Shown: piece after piece, positions 1 through 6,108 of the stretch
Position numbering within the stretch: position 1 is the stretch's first letter
Layout: each line of letters begins with the position of its first letter
Translations under genes and position numbers: made by a program
The notes under the pieces: model-generated
Database searches by the model: none
The model's input: the letters and a program-made list of their open reading frames with translations, nothing else
Told to the model about the DNA's origin: nothing
Source: Planctomycetota bacterium
GTDB taxonomy: Bacteria > Planctomycetota > UBA1135 > GCA-002686595
Length of the DNA: 6,108 nucleotides
Assembly: GCA_029259675.1 (NCBI GenBank)
Contig: JAJDES010000446.1
Span: 1 to 6,108, forward strand
Direction of reading: 5' to 3'

Positions 1-349
1 ATTGCAGCTCGATCGTATTTTCAATCGTCCCCTCCAAAGCCTGCGCCCCACCCGCCGTTGGAGCTGCGCCGCCGCCCCCCCCGAACTGAACCGTGGGCAC
101 AGCCGCATAGCCCTCGAGGGTAGAGAGCGGTTGACCGGCCGCAGATGACGATTCCTTGCCTTCAGAAGCAGCCGCCCCGCTTTGCGTGGGCTGCAACTCA
201 ACAACCGGCTCCGCCGCAATTTGCGTCTTGGCGACTTCAACAGCATCCGCCGACGTAGCTTGGACTTGCGTCTTTGCTACCGAGCGCTGCCCGGCCGACG
301 CCTGCGACTCTTCCCGCCCCGCACCCTGCTCTCGCTGCTCTTCTCCCAC
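1..349 (-). CDS. Partial hypothetical protein, low-complexity N-terminus (3' end beyond left edge)
   Basis: I do not recognise this protein. The minus-strand frame is open from an in-frame TGA (365-367) to the left edge. The first possible start is GTG at 349-347, placed 7 nt after a GAGAGGAG Shine-Dalgarno sequence. The visible 116 residues are rich in Ala, Gly, Glu, Gln, Ser and Thr and have no signal peptide or membrane segment, so the N-terminus is probably cytoplasmic and disordered. Residues about 24-51 contain an imperfect repeat in which VAKTQ occurs twice, 15 residues apart. A run of five glycines (90-94) follows VPTVQF. The last visible part, around GTIENTIELQ, may begin a folded domain. 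Codons favour G at position one and G/C at position three, which supports real coding. Function cannot be assigned because the likely domain lies outside the window. The frame is fairly secure; the GTG start is likely. Confidence 0.66.
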   Translation of the reverse strand, partial: MGEEQREQGAGREESQASAGQRSVAKTQVQATSADAVEVAKTQIAAEPVVELQPTQSGAAASEGKESSSAAGQPLSTLEGYAAVPTVQFGGGGGAAPTAGGAQALEGTIENTIELQ

Positions 350-356
350 AGCACAG

Positions 357-364
357 CTCCTCTC
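357..364 (-). promoter_or_regulatory. Ribosome binding site for the left-edge gene
   Basis: Read on the minus strand this is GAGAGGAG, a close match to the anti-Shine-Dalgarno complement. A 7-nt spacer (CTGTGCT) separates it from the GTG at 349-347. It decides the start, since the frame has no ATG between the upstream in-frame stop and this GTG. It is the best ribosome binding site in the window. Confidence 0.6.
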
Positions 365-1389
365 TCAAGCAATGTTGATCGGCAAGCAACTCCACGTGTC
401 GCTCCCTCGCCCCATTGCAACACGAGACTACTGGTTTTAGTAACGGAGAATCCGAAGGTGCTTGCAAGTGGGAATCCCCCCATCAATTGTCGAGCGCTCC
501 ACCTAGGCCGTCGCAATACGCACCGGGCCGAAACCCGCTGCAACACATTCGCAACGCGGAAAGCACTTAAAGATCGACGCGCCGCAATCAGGACTCCCGC
601 GTCACCCCAACGAGCAGTGGGAAGGGCCCGCTGGCGGATACGCATCCCTTACGAGGCCAGAGTTGGCGGAGCTGATTTAGAACAGCATTGAGCTACGCCC
701 CAATCGCTTCATGCACTCCTACCTGATCACGGCGGGGCACAGCATCTATTCATGCGGGCCATGACATCCCCCAATCAAGTAAGCATTCAACCCCTTTTCC
801 AAGCGAGCCCGCGCTTTCAGCTTTTAGCGCGCAGCTTGGTGCCCGATCCAAGCCTCGTTAACGCCGTGGGTCAGGACATCCTTCCAACCTCGCTCAATCG
901 GTCCCCTCGAATCGATCAAACCATTCGATCCCGGACCTCCAGGGTTGTTCGGAATATCGCGCCCCAAAGCCCACGTTCCAAAATTGCATAGCAAAAAGCG
1001 AGAGTAGCCCCGGGACCGTAAGCCGGCGAAGCGACGTAAAAAATCGTTGAACGCAGAGCTCTCCCACAAGTCGGTTAACGGTGCTGCCCTAGGCCTGCAC
1101 GAGCCTCGCCGCTCGACAATTTCGATTCGCCACTTTGATGAACGCGCACCAAACCCATTTCAAAATGCTTGGGCTTTCCTCTTCCCCCGATCGAGGCCTG
1201 CGACTTACCTGCACAAAAAACAGCCTGCATAAAATCCGTCTCGATCCATGGATCGTCCGGCAGGAGCCCAGGAGGCACATTTAGCCCTTGTCCACCAACC
1301 CTTAATTCCAAGCCAACGATTTGTGCCGCAGGAGTATTCTGGAGGGTGTCATTCTTGTTCTCAACGCGCCCAGTTCCTTGAACACAATT

Positions 1390-1395
1390 GGAAAG
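1390..1395 (+). promoter_or_regulatory. Probable ribosome binding site for the first beta-helix gene
   Basis: GGAAAG lies 5 nt before the ATG at 1401. It is a moderate Shine-Dalgarno match. It supports starting at 1401, directly before a signal peptide, rather than at the upstream in-frame ATG at 1248. Confidence 0.45.
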
Positions 1396-1400
1396 ACTCA

Positions 1401-2546
1401 ATGAAGCTCGTCACCAGTCTATCTGCGTTCTCAATCGCGCTAATAACATTATCCCTTTCCGCAACCGCACAAAACGTTTGGGTGCTCGACTCCGCCAACG
1501 GACCGGGCGCTGACTTCACCGATCTTTCCACAGCGACAAGCACTGCGGGTGACGGCGACATCATTTTGATTCGCAGCGGTGGTTACTTCGACAACCCGTT
1601 CATTCCGTCCCCCATCGTCAGCGCCAAATCATTGGTGCTCATTGCCGACTCGGGTGCCGACGTTCTATTGAGCCCATCCACCGGTTTCGATGTCCGCAAC
1701 TTAGCGCCGCTGCAAACCGTTGCCATGCGCAGCATCGACGTAAGCGGCACAGCCATTTTCGGACAGGACAACCTGGGCACACTCTGGATTGAAGACATCG
1801 GCACGGACCCAGCCGCAACCATTGCTCCCCATGCAGCGGCGGCCTTCAACAACTGCTCAGCGGCCATCATCAACCGCTGCTCGCTGGTTGGCATGAACGC
1901 CTTTTTTCCCGTTTCACCCGGCCCAAGCTTGAACACATTCAACTCCTCAGTGCATGTGTTCGACAGCACCCTCCAAGGCGGATCGGGAGCATTCGGCCAT
2001 ACCGTCTTGCCCGGTAGCTCTGGCGCACGCATCTCCGACAGCTTCCTCTACGCCTCGGGCAGCAGCTTCATCTCAGGCAGTGGCAACCCCTCGCCCAAGG
2101 AAAGCATCGTCCAAGTCGGGCCCACCTCCGAATCCATCTTGCTCGACACCAGCGGCAACGTCTTCGTCGAAGACGGAAGCACGGAAAACCTGACCGGCCT
2201 TTCGCGCTCCTTCGAAATCAACTCGCCCGTACGCGAAGGCGAAACCCTCAGCATCACTTTCACCGGAGTCCCCGGAGAGATCGCTATTCTCAACCTAGGC
2301 CTAAAACCAACCGGCCTGTTCTTCGACAGCTTGGCCGGCAGCGCCCTGATTGACTTCCCGACCTTCTTCATTCGGATAATGGGTATCATTCCAGCCTCAG
2401 GCACACTGGTGAAGAACTTCACCCTCAACGAACTCGGAGTCGGCGTCGAAGGCGTGTCCTTCTACTCCCAAGGCAGCTTCGCCAGCACCCAGGGCATCGT
2501 CGTCGGCGGCGGCTCCCTAGTCGTGCTCCTCGACGATTCCTTTTGA
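1401..2546 (+). CDS. Exported beta-helix-type (pectate-lyase-like fold) protein, first of a tandem pair
   Basis: A 381-residue protein of unknown function, predicted to be exported. Residues 1-23 form a Sec-type signal peptide with a hydrophobic core at about 6-20 and likely cleavage at ATA|Q. The mature part opens with a stretch typical of right-handed parallel beta-helix proteins: FTDLSTA (39-45), then GDGDIILIRSGGY (50-62), then short hydrophobic rungs to about 260. NNCSAAIINRC (151-160) resembles a helix turn, and its two cysteines are the only ones in the protein. No catalytic site of a pectate lyase or other polysaccharide lyase is visible, so an enzyme call is not justified. Residues about 270-381 form a beta-rich C-terminal module with GIIPASG (328-334), LGV (345-347) and a terminal VLLDDSF. 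The start is chosen because the in-frame upstream extension to 1248 would bury the signal peptide. The downstream gene is a paralog. Fold and export are inferred with fair confidence; the role is unknown. Confidence 0.86.
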   Translation: MKLVTSLSAFSIALITLSLSATAQNVWVLDSANGPGADFTDLSTATSTAGDGDIILIRSGGYFDNPFIPSPIVSAKSLVLIADSGADVLLSPSTGFDVRNLAPLQTVAMRSIDVSGTAIFGQDNLGTLWIEDIGTDPAATIAPHAAAAFNNCSAAIINRCSLVGMNAFFPVSPGPSLNTFNSSVHVFDSTLQGGSGAFGHTVLPGSSGARISDSFLYASGSSFISGSGNPSPKESIVQVGPTSESILLDTSGNVFVEDGSTENLTGLSRSFEINSPVREGETLSITFTGVPGEIAILNLGLKPTGLFFDSLAGSALIDFPTFFIRIMGIIPASGTLVKNFTLNELGVGVEGVSFYSQGSFASTQGIVVGGGSLVVLLDDSF

Positions 2547-2552
2547 ACTGTC

Positions 2553-2587
2553 CGGCTGCTTGAGCAATCAGATTGCCCATGTAGCCG
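2553..2587 (+). other. Nested inverted repeat just after the first beta-helix gene
   Basis: The inner hairpin is GCAAT-CAG-ATTGC (2564-2576), a perfect 5-bp stem with a 3-nt loop. It is flanked by CGGCT (2553-2557) and AGCCG (2583-2587), which could close an outer 5-bp stem. It starts only 6 bases after the stop codon, so it could protect the 3' end of the mRNA or slow transcription. There is no T tract, so a classic intrinsic terminator is not supported. Confidence 0.3.
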
Positions 2588-2595
2588 CGACATCC

Positions 2596-2626
2596 GTGCC
2601 CGTCTGAATCCATTGGATGCGGGCAC
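2596..2626 (+). terminator. GC-rich hairpin in the gap between the tandem genes, possible terminator or attenuator
   Basis: GTGCCCG (2596-2602) pairs perfectly with CGGGCAC (2620-2626). Inside it, ATCC (2608-2611) pairs with GGAT (2615-2618) around a 3-nt loop, which gives a two-part stem. The sequence after it (ACACCACTTCGCC) has no T tract, so this is not a canonical Rho-independent terminator. It could still act as a weak terminator, an RNA processing or stability element, or an attenuator between the two paralogous genes. Confidence 0.3.
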
Positions 2627-2695
2627 ACCACTTCGCCTCATTCCGATGGATAGACCCCCGTTACCAAGCGCGCGGCTGCAGCAAAGCCACTGCCG

Positions 2696-4015
2696 ATGAT
2701 TATTCAAAAACTCTTATTCGGTAGCGCTTTGCTCCCGTTGGCTTCACTTGCGAACCCCGTCACAGCGCAGTCCGTTCACGTCGTGGATGCCTCGGGAGCC
2801 GTCGGGGGCTTCACCAGCATTCAACTCGCGATTGACTCCGCCAACGACGGCGACCTCGTGCTTGTGTTGCCGGGCACCTACGGCGGATTTGCCATTGATG
2901 GCAAAGGGCTAACGCTCGTTGCCGACGGGCCTGGAGTTATCGTGAGCGAACCAGGTTTCTCCGGCGTGGCGGGCTTGGACATTCGCAATCTTCCCACTGG
3001 TTCCTCAGTCAATGCAGCTGGGCTAACAGTAGAAGCGGGCACGCACACCGAGTGTTCCAATGCGCTGCAATTTCAAGACTGCCTGGGCCCGATACAAATT
3101 CGCGACTTCAGCGTTTCGGCGGGGCTATCCATCTTCGGTAGCTTTGAATCCAACACCAACATCTGCGAGGTGAACGATTGCGCAGCCGTTTCTATCGTGG
3201 ATTCGGACTTCGACGCCACCACGGCGCTAGCCTATCTTTACGAGTGTGGCGAATTGAAGGCACACGCACTCCTAAGCAAACAGTCCAACGTCTTCGTTCA
3301 CGGTAGCTCGCTCGCCAGCGGCGAGGGTTACTGGGGAGACGGACTTCGCCCTCCCAGTCACGGTGGCAACGGGCACGGCGCCTGGACACTAATTGGTGGC
3401 TTTGGACTCGGCATTCGCACAACCGCATTCGGGGGCACCGGCGGACTGGGCAATCAAAGCCAACTACCCAGTTGTGGAAACGGGGGCAATGGAGGCCCGG
3501 GTCTTGCATTGCTCCCATCATCGGGGCCGGCACCCACGAACCCCACTTTCGTGCGCTCGTCGATGCTGATGATTCCGGGGGGACCCGGAATGCCGTCCAG
3601 TCTGCCTTGCACAGTCGGCATGCCGGGCGAAGACGTCACGGGGATCGCCGGTAACGTCCTCAGCGACGACTTCGCGGCGCGCGCTTTGCAGAGCGACAAC
3701 CTCATTCGATTCGGAGCCACAAAGAGCGCGACCTTTATCGGCGAACCGCTCGATCTCGTGTGGCACATTTTCAGTGCCACCCCCGCGACCCCCACTTTCG
3801 TCCCCGAACTAACCGGCGCACCCACAGTGGGCGGATCCTTCATCGTTCGCTTCCGCGGAGCCATCCCCGCCTCGGGCCAAAAAACCGTCAACGCAACTGT
3901 TCCCGACTTGGGCGTCGAATTCGTCACGGTTTACGAGGAAGCCTACTTCTTCGACGGAACGCGCTTCTATCTATCGAACCCGCAGTTCAGCGTCTTGTTG
4001 AACGACGCCTTTTAG
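2696..4015 (+). CDS. Exported beta-helix-type protein with Gly-rich loop region, second of the tandem pair
   Basis: A 439-residue predicted exported protein of unknown function and a diverged paralog of the gene before it. The signal peptide spans residues 1-24, with likely cleavage VTA|Q, as in the paralog. FTSIQLAIDSANDGDLVLVLPGTY lies at 39-62 (GDLVLVLPGTY at the end), followed by IDGKGLTLVAD (67-77): the classic opening of right-handed beta-helix proteins. NDCAAVSI (160-167) aligns with NNCSAAII of the paralog. Residues about 220-320 are Gly/Pro-rich (GNGGNGGPG at 261-269) and look like an extended loop insertion absent from the paralog. The C-terminal module at about 340-439 has GAIPASG (388-394), LGV (405-407) and ends in VLLNDAF. 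Seven cysteines (120, 129, 157, 162, 184, 260, 305) suggest disulfides outside the cytoplasm. No lyase active site is evident. The ATG at 2696 has no clear Shine-Dalgarno sequence but sits exactly before the signal peptide. The 149-bp gap contains hairpins, so co-transcription with the upstream gene is uncertain. Confidence 0.87.
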   Translation: MIIQKLLFGSALLPLASLANPVTAQSVHVVDASGAVGGFTSIQLAIDSANDGDLVLVLPGTYGGFAIDGKGLTLVADGPGVIVSEPGFSGVAGLDIRNLPTGSSVNAAGLTVEAGTHTECSNALQFQDCLGPIQIRDFSVSAGLSIFGSFESNTNICEVNDCAAVSIVDSDFDATTALAYLYECGELKAHALLSKQSNVFVHGSSLASGEGYWGDGLRPPSHGGNGHGAWTLIGGFGLGIRTTAFGGTGGLGNQSQLPSCGNGGNGGPGLALLPSSGPAPTNPTFVRSSMLMIPGGPGMPSSLPCTVGMPGEDVTGIAGNVLSDDFAARALQSDNLIRFGATKSATFIGEPLDLVWHIFSATPATPTFVPELTGAPTVGGSFIVRFRGAIPASGQKTVNATVPDLGVEFVTVYEEAYFFDGTRFYLSNPQFSVLLNDAF

Positions 4016-4076
4016 CACCGGAACTCGCCCGCGAGACCAAAAGCCTTCGCAACCTGCGACCATCCATGCAGCCCGC
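4016..4076. other. Convergent intergenic gap with a short hairpin
   Basis: This 61-bp gap separates two genes whose 3' ends face each other, so transcription from both sides should end here. The only symmetric element I see is CTCG-CCCG-CGAG (4024-4035), a 4-bp GC-rich stem. It has no T tract on either strand, so it is at best a weak terminator. Confidence 0.25.
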
Positions 4077-5732
4077 TCACTCCCCAAAGATCTGAGCCGC
4101 GGGAAAGAAGGAGCGCAGGCCGAAGCGATAGACCAAGTGCCCGCTCAAGCGCGGCAACTGCTTTTCCTGCGGTCCGATCAATGCCAGTTCACCTACGCGC
4201 CACTTAGCCCCGTCCTGATCCAGCAACAGGTCGGGCTTGTCATCAGAGCGCGTAAATCGTAACTCGCCGGCTTCAAATGCACGCACCGGAGCGAGCAATC
4301 CGCGCAATGCGATCTCGCCCCGCAAGCTTGCATCCTCATCCCTTGCGCTGCGTTCCGGCCCGAGCTGTTCGAGTAATTGAAAGCGCGCACCCTCCGGGAT
4401 GGCGAGCCAGGCGTCGACCGTCAAGTCGTTAATGTCGAGCTTTGAGACGTTGCTCAATAGTTCCAGAGCCGCGCGCGCATCTATAGACTTCGCGAAGCTA
4501 ACTCCACTTAGTTCGCGCCACAATTTCGGAAGCTCGTGCGCTTTATCAGATTCCACGCGACCGCCGACGACGACAATCCGCTTGCCGCCAACTTCATCGT
4601 GAAGAGCCCCGCCTGCAAGGCTGAGGGCCGTCATGGAATAGGCGCGCTCGACACCCTCGATGCGCACAACAAATAGCTGCTCCTTGGCGCGCTCACCCTT
4701 TGCAAGCGAAGGCGTCCGAAACATCGTTTCAGGCGAAGCAAAGTACTGACCATAGGCAGCACCCAGAAAGTACTCCCGATCGAAACCTGTATCGAGACCG
4801 AGCACGGTTGTCTTTGGATTCTTCCGCTTCCACTCGCTCCAGGAAGTCAAAACAATCGGCAGCAGCTTGAGCTCGGGCACCGTCTCCCCCGACGCGCGCA
4901 CACCAACGACAGCTCGTCCGGTCAGTTGATTCCAAAGTGAATTGCTTGCGCGATCGTACATCAGCTTGTTCGAGCGCATGAGCAAGCCTGAACTGCCGAA
5001 GGTCAAGACCTCATCACCCACGCGGCGATCGTAAGCAACTCCGGCACCACACAGCGTGCAATAGGCGAGCGCGAAGGGAACGCCCCCAACCACGTCATTG
5101 GCCATCTCGTGCCAGTCGAGAATCCGCAGGGGATAGGCGCGCGCTTCGCCGCCAAACGCGACGCCGAAGACGGGCTCGGTATCCGTCAAATATGTTGCCT
5201 GCGATGCTGGGATCAGCTTTGGATCCACCAGCGCCGGAATCCCATCAACCGTCACTCCCCCCCAAACCACTTCATCGAGCCGGACGCGCGCGGTAACCCC
5301 TTCGTACAAGAAGGCCTTCATGCGCGGATCCACATGATGCGCGAGCAAGCGCCCCTTCCACTCGGCGTAGCCGGGAGGCAGCGCGACTTCATCACTGTCG
5401 GCTAAGAACTGCGTCAAGTAGGACCAAAGCCCATCCCCCTCCAGCTCCCGCCCAAGTATCCCCTCCGCTGCAGCAAGAATCCCCAACCACTCCTCCCGCG
5501 ATTCCGCAAACCGCAACAAATCCACAATCGGCGCCAACATGCGTTCATCCCGAGCCAGCGCAATCTCACTCAACGCCGCCAATCGCTCCGCACTCGGCTG
5601 CCCGGCAACAAGCCCATTCAACAGGTCATGCGCCATCGCAAGGGATGGATCGCCCTCACGGACTCCAGCCCAATTGGCTGGTGCCATGAACGGCCCAAGG
5701 CCCGCAAGTAATGCAATCGCTGCAAGTTTCAT
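4077..5732 (-). CDS. Exported DUF3179-family protein
   Basis: A 551-residue protein carrying the DUF3179 domain, a family with no established biochemical role that I know of. A short signal peptide (about residues 1-19, MAPA|N) predicts export; there is no lipobox cysteine. Residues 30-145 are Ala/Leu/Glu-rich and probably helical. The DUF3179 core follows: VVWGGVTVDGIPALVDPKLI (155-174), AYPLRILDWHEMAND (199-213), YCTLCGAGVAYDR (224-236), TFGSSGLLMRSNKLMYDR (244-261) and NSLWNQLTGRAVVG (264-277). A family-typical ending (LPRLSGHLVYRFGLRSFFP, 526-544) follows after about 90 less conserved residues. The only two cysteines, C225 and C228, form a CxxC. I chose ATG 5732-5730 because it directly precedes the signal peptide. 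The frame stays open upstream to a TTG at 5912, and an ATG at 5801 would give 574 residues with an Arg-containing leader; that ATG is the main alternative. Shine-Dalgarno matches are weak at both. The gene converges on the beta-helix pair, so it is transcribed separately. Confidence 0.9.
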   Translation of the reverse strand: MKLAAIALLAGLGPFMAPANWAGVREGDPSLAMAHDLLNGLVAGQPSAERLAALSEIALARDERMLAPIVDLLRFAESREEWLGILAAAEGILGRELEGDGLWSYLTQFLADSDEVALPPGYAEWKGRLLAHHVDPRMKAFLYEGVTARVRLDEVVWGGVTVDGIPALVDPKLIPASQATYLTDTEPVFGVAFGGEARAYPLRILDWHEMANDVVGGVPFALAYCTLCGAGVAYDRRVGDEVLTFGSSGLLMRSNKLMYDRASNSLWNQLTGRAVVGVRASGETVPELKLLPIVLTSWSEWKRKNPKTTVLGLDTGFDREYFLGAAYGQYFASPETMFRTPSLAKGERAKEQLFVVRIEGVERAYSMTALSLAGGALHDEVGGKRIVVVGGRVESDKAHELPKLWRELSGVSFAKSIDARAALELLSNVSKLDINDLTVDAWLAIPEGARFQLLEQLGPERSARDEDASLRGEIALRGLLAPVRAFEAGELRFTRSDDKPDLLLDQDGAKWRVGELALIGPQEKQLPRLSGHLVYRFGLRSFFPAAQIFGE

Positions 5733-6108
5733 GAGTCCCAATCTATCGCCAGTTCTTCGCGCTTGAACGCACCTGGCTACAAACGGTTGTTCCGACGGCA
5801 TCCGTAGCCCACGGGCAATCCCAAACCTCGATTGAGCTTCGCCCCGGGCCCAAAAATGTGACCGACCCAATCCATACATCCAAATAGCGCCCTCGACTCT
5901 GAAACCATCCAATGCACACCCTTCTTTAGAACTCGATGCCCATCGCCCACACCATGGCCCCCTAAAAAGCCCGGACTTACAGCGCCGGTCACCATTTCCC
6001 CCCCGGGCTTGCTCATGCTTGAAAGCAGACGTGTGCTGCGCCGCAGGTCTTTAGTTAAGCGAGCAAAGCCCTCGCAATGATCAACTTCCTAGGCGGTTGC
6101 GCCGCCGT
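5733..6108. other. Upstream region of the DUF3179 gene and right edge, no clear gene
   Basis: About 375 bp without a supported complete gene. It should carry the promoter of the minus-strand DUF3179 gene, but I see no convincing -35/-10 pair. At the right edge a minus-strand frame enters the window and stops at TAA (6057-6055) after 17 codons (ending RKLIIARALLA), which could be the tail of a neighbouring gene. In competition, a plus-strand ATG at 6077 opens a frame to the edge with no good ribosome site. Both are too short to judge. Small inverted repeats occur at CTGC-GCC-GCAG (about 6036-6046) and GGCGG-TTGCG-CCGCC (6092-6106). Confidence 0.45.

Larger units (their letters stand above)
350..1400. 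other. Gene-poor stretch with no convincing gene
   Basis: About 1.05 kb between a minus-strand gene start (349) and a plus-strand gene start (1401), so promoters for both divergent genes should lie here. Short open frames occur on both strands but lack consistent codon bias, good ribosome sites and recognisable domains. The most protein-like is a minus-strand frame ending at 824-826 that is open for about 110 codons without a good start. A minus-strand frame at 1075-1401 begins only at TTG. Small inverted repeats lie at 1081-1100 (GTGC/GCAC) and 1100-1115 (CGAGC/GCTCG, 6-nt loop); neither is followed by a T tract. TAAAAT at 1230-1235 resembles a -10 box, but I see no good -35 box at normal spacing. 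No tRNA-like fold, mobile element or tandem repeat was seen. Ancient decayed coding sequence is possible. Confidence 0.55.

Noticed and set aside
182..691. A 169-codon plus-strand open frame over the left-edge gene
   Set aside because: It lies largely antisense to the better-supported minus-strand gene, is Arg/Leu-rich as shadow frames in GC-rich DNA often are, and has no ribosome site or recognisable domain.
824..1069. GWKD resemblance to amylo-alpha-1,6-glucosidase/trehalase-type proteins
   Set aside because: Only four residues match. The surrounding residues do not follow the family pattern.
1230..1235. TAAAAT as a -10 promoter element for the first beta-helix gene
   Set aside because: There is no acceptable -35 element at 16-18 bp, and it lies about 165 bp before the start. 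A single A/T hexamer is expected by chance.
1248..1400. In-frame N-terminal extension of the first beta-helix protein to an ATG at 1248
   Set aside because: It would place about 51 non-hydrophobic residues before a clear signal peptide. The ATG at 1401 has a GGAAAG ribosome site.
1075..1401. A minus-strand frame of 108 codons divergent from the first beta-helix gene
   Set aside because: It starts only at TTG, overlaps the opposing start codon, has near-random third-position composition and shows no motif.
1401..4015. Calling the tandem proteins pectate lyases or other polysaccharide lyases
   Set aside because: Only the beta-helix style is visible. No catalytic Arg/Asp or calcium-site pattern could be identified.
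5733..5912. N-terminal extension of the DUF3179 protein to a TTG at 5912
   Set aside because: A TTG start with 60 residues ahead of a signal peptide is unlikely. The ATG at 5801 remains a weaker alternative to 5732.

Overview
This 6.1-kb window looks like chromosomal DNA of a moderately GC-rich bacterium, most probably a member of the Planctomycetota. That placement is an inference. It rests on the style of the two secreted proteins (short signal peptide ending in an Ala-Gln junction, a pectate-lyase-like repeat body opening with a 'GDGD-hydrophobic-x-x-G-x-Y' motif, and an IPASG / LGV / VLL-D-x-F carboxy-terminal module), on the DUF3179 protein, and on long gene-poor gaps with weak ribosome binding sites. 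I see no rRNA, tRNA, CRISPR array, transposase or phage gene.

Layout: (1) positions 1-349, minus strand, hold the 5' part of a gene that runs off the left edge. It starts at a GTG behind a good Shine-Dalgarno sequence and encodes a low-complexity, probably disordered N-terminus. (2) Positions 350-1400 contain no convincing gene, only short open frames on both strands, some of which might be decayed coding sequence. (3) Positions 1401-2546 and 2696-4015, plus strand, are two tandem paralogous genes for exported beta-helix-type proteins. The 149-bp gap between them contains two potential RNA hairpins. (4) Positions 4077-5732, minus strand, convergent with the pair, encode an exported DUF3179-family protein of 551 residues. 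(5) Positions 5733-6108 hold no clear gene.

The two beta-helix proteins probably arose by tandem duplication followed by strong divergence: the second gained a Gly-rich loop region and extra cysteines, while both ends stayed conserved. All three complete genes encode predicted exported proteins, so the locus is about the cell envelope or outside of the cell. Nothing shows that the DUF3179 protein works with the other two; the convergent orientation argues against a shared operon. I did not find a clearly new multi-gene system. The most worthwhile leads are the shared C-terminal module, the lone CxxC pair in the DUF3179 protein and the incomplete left-edge gene with an eight-G tract.
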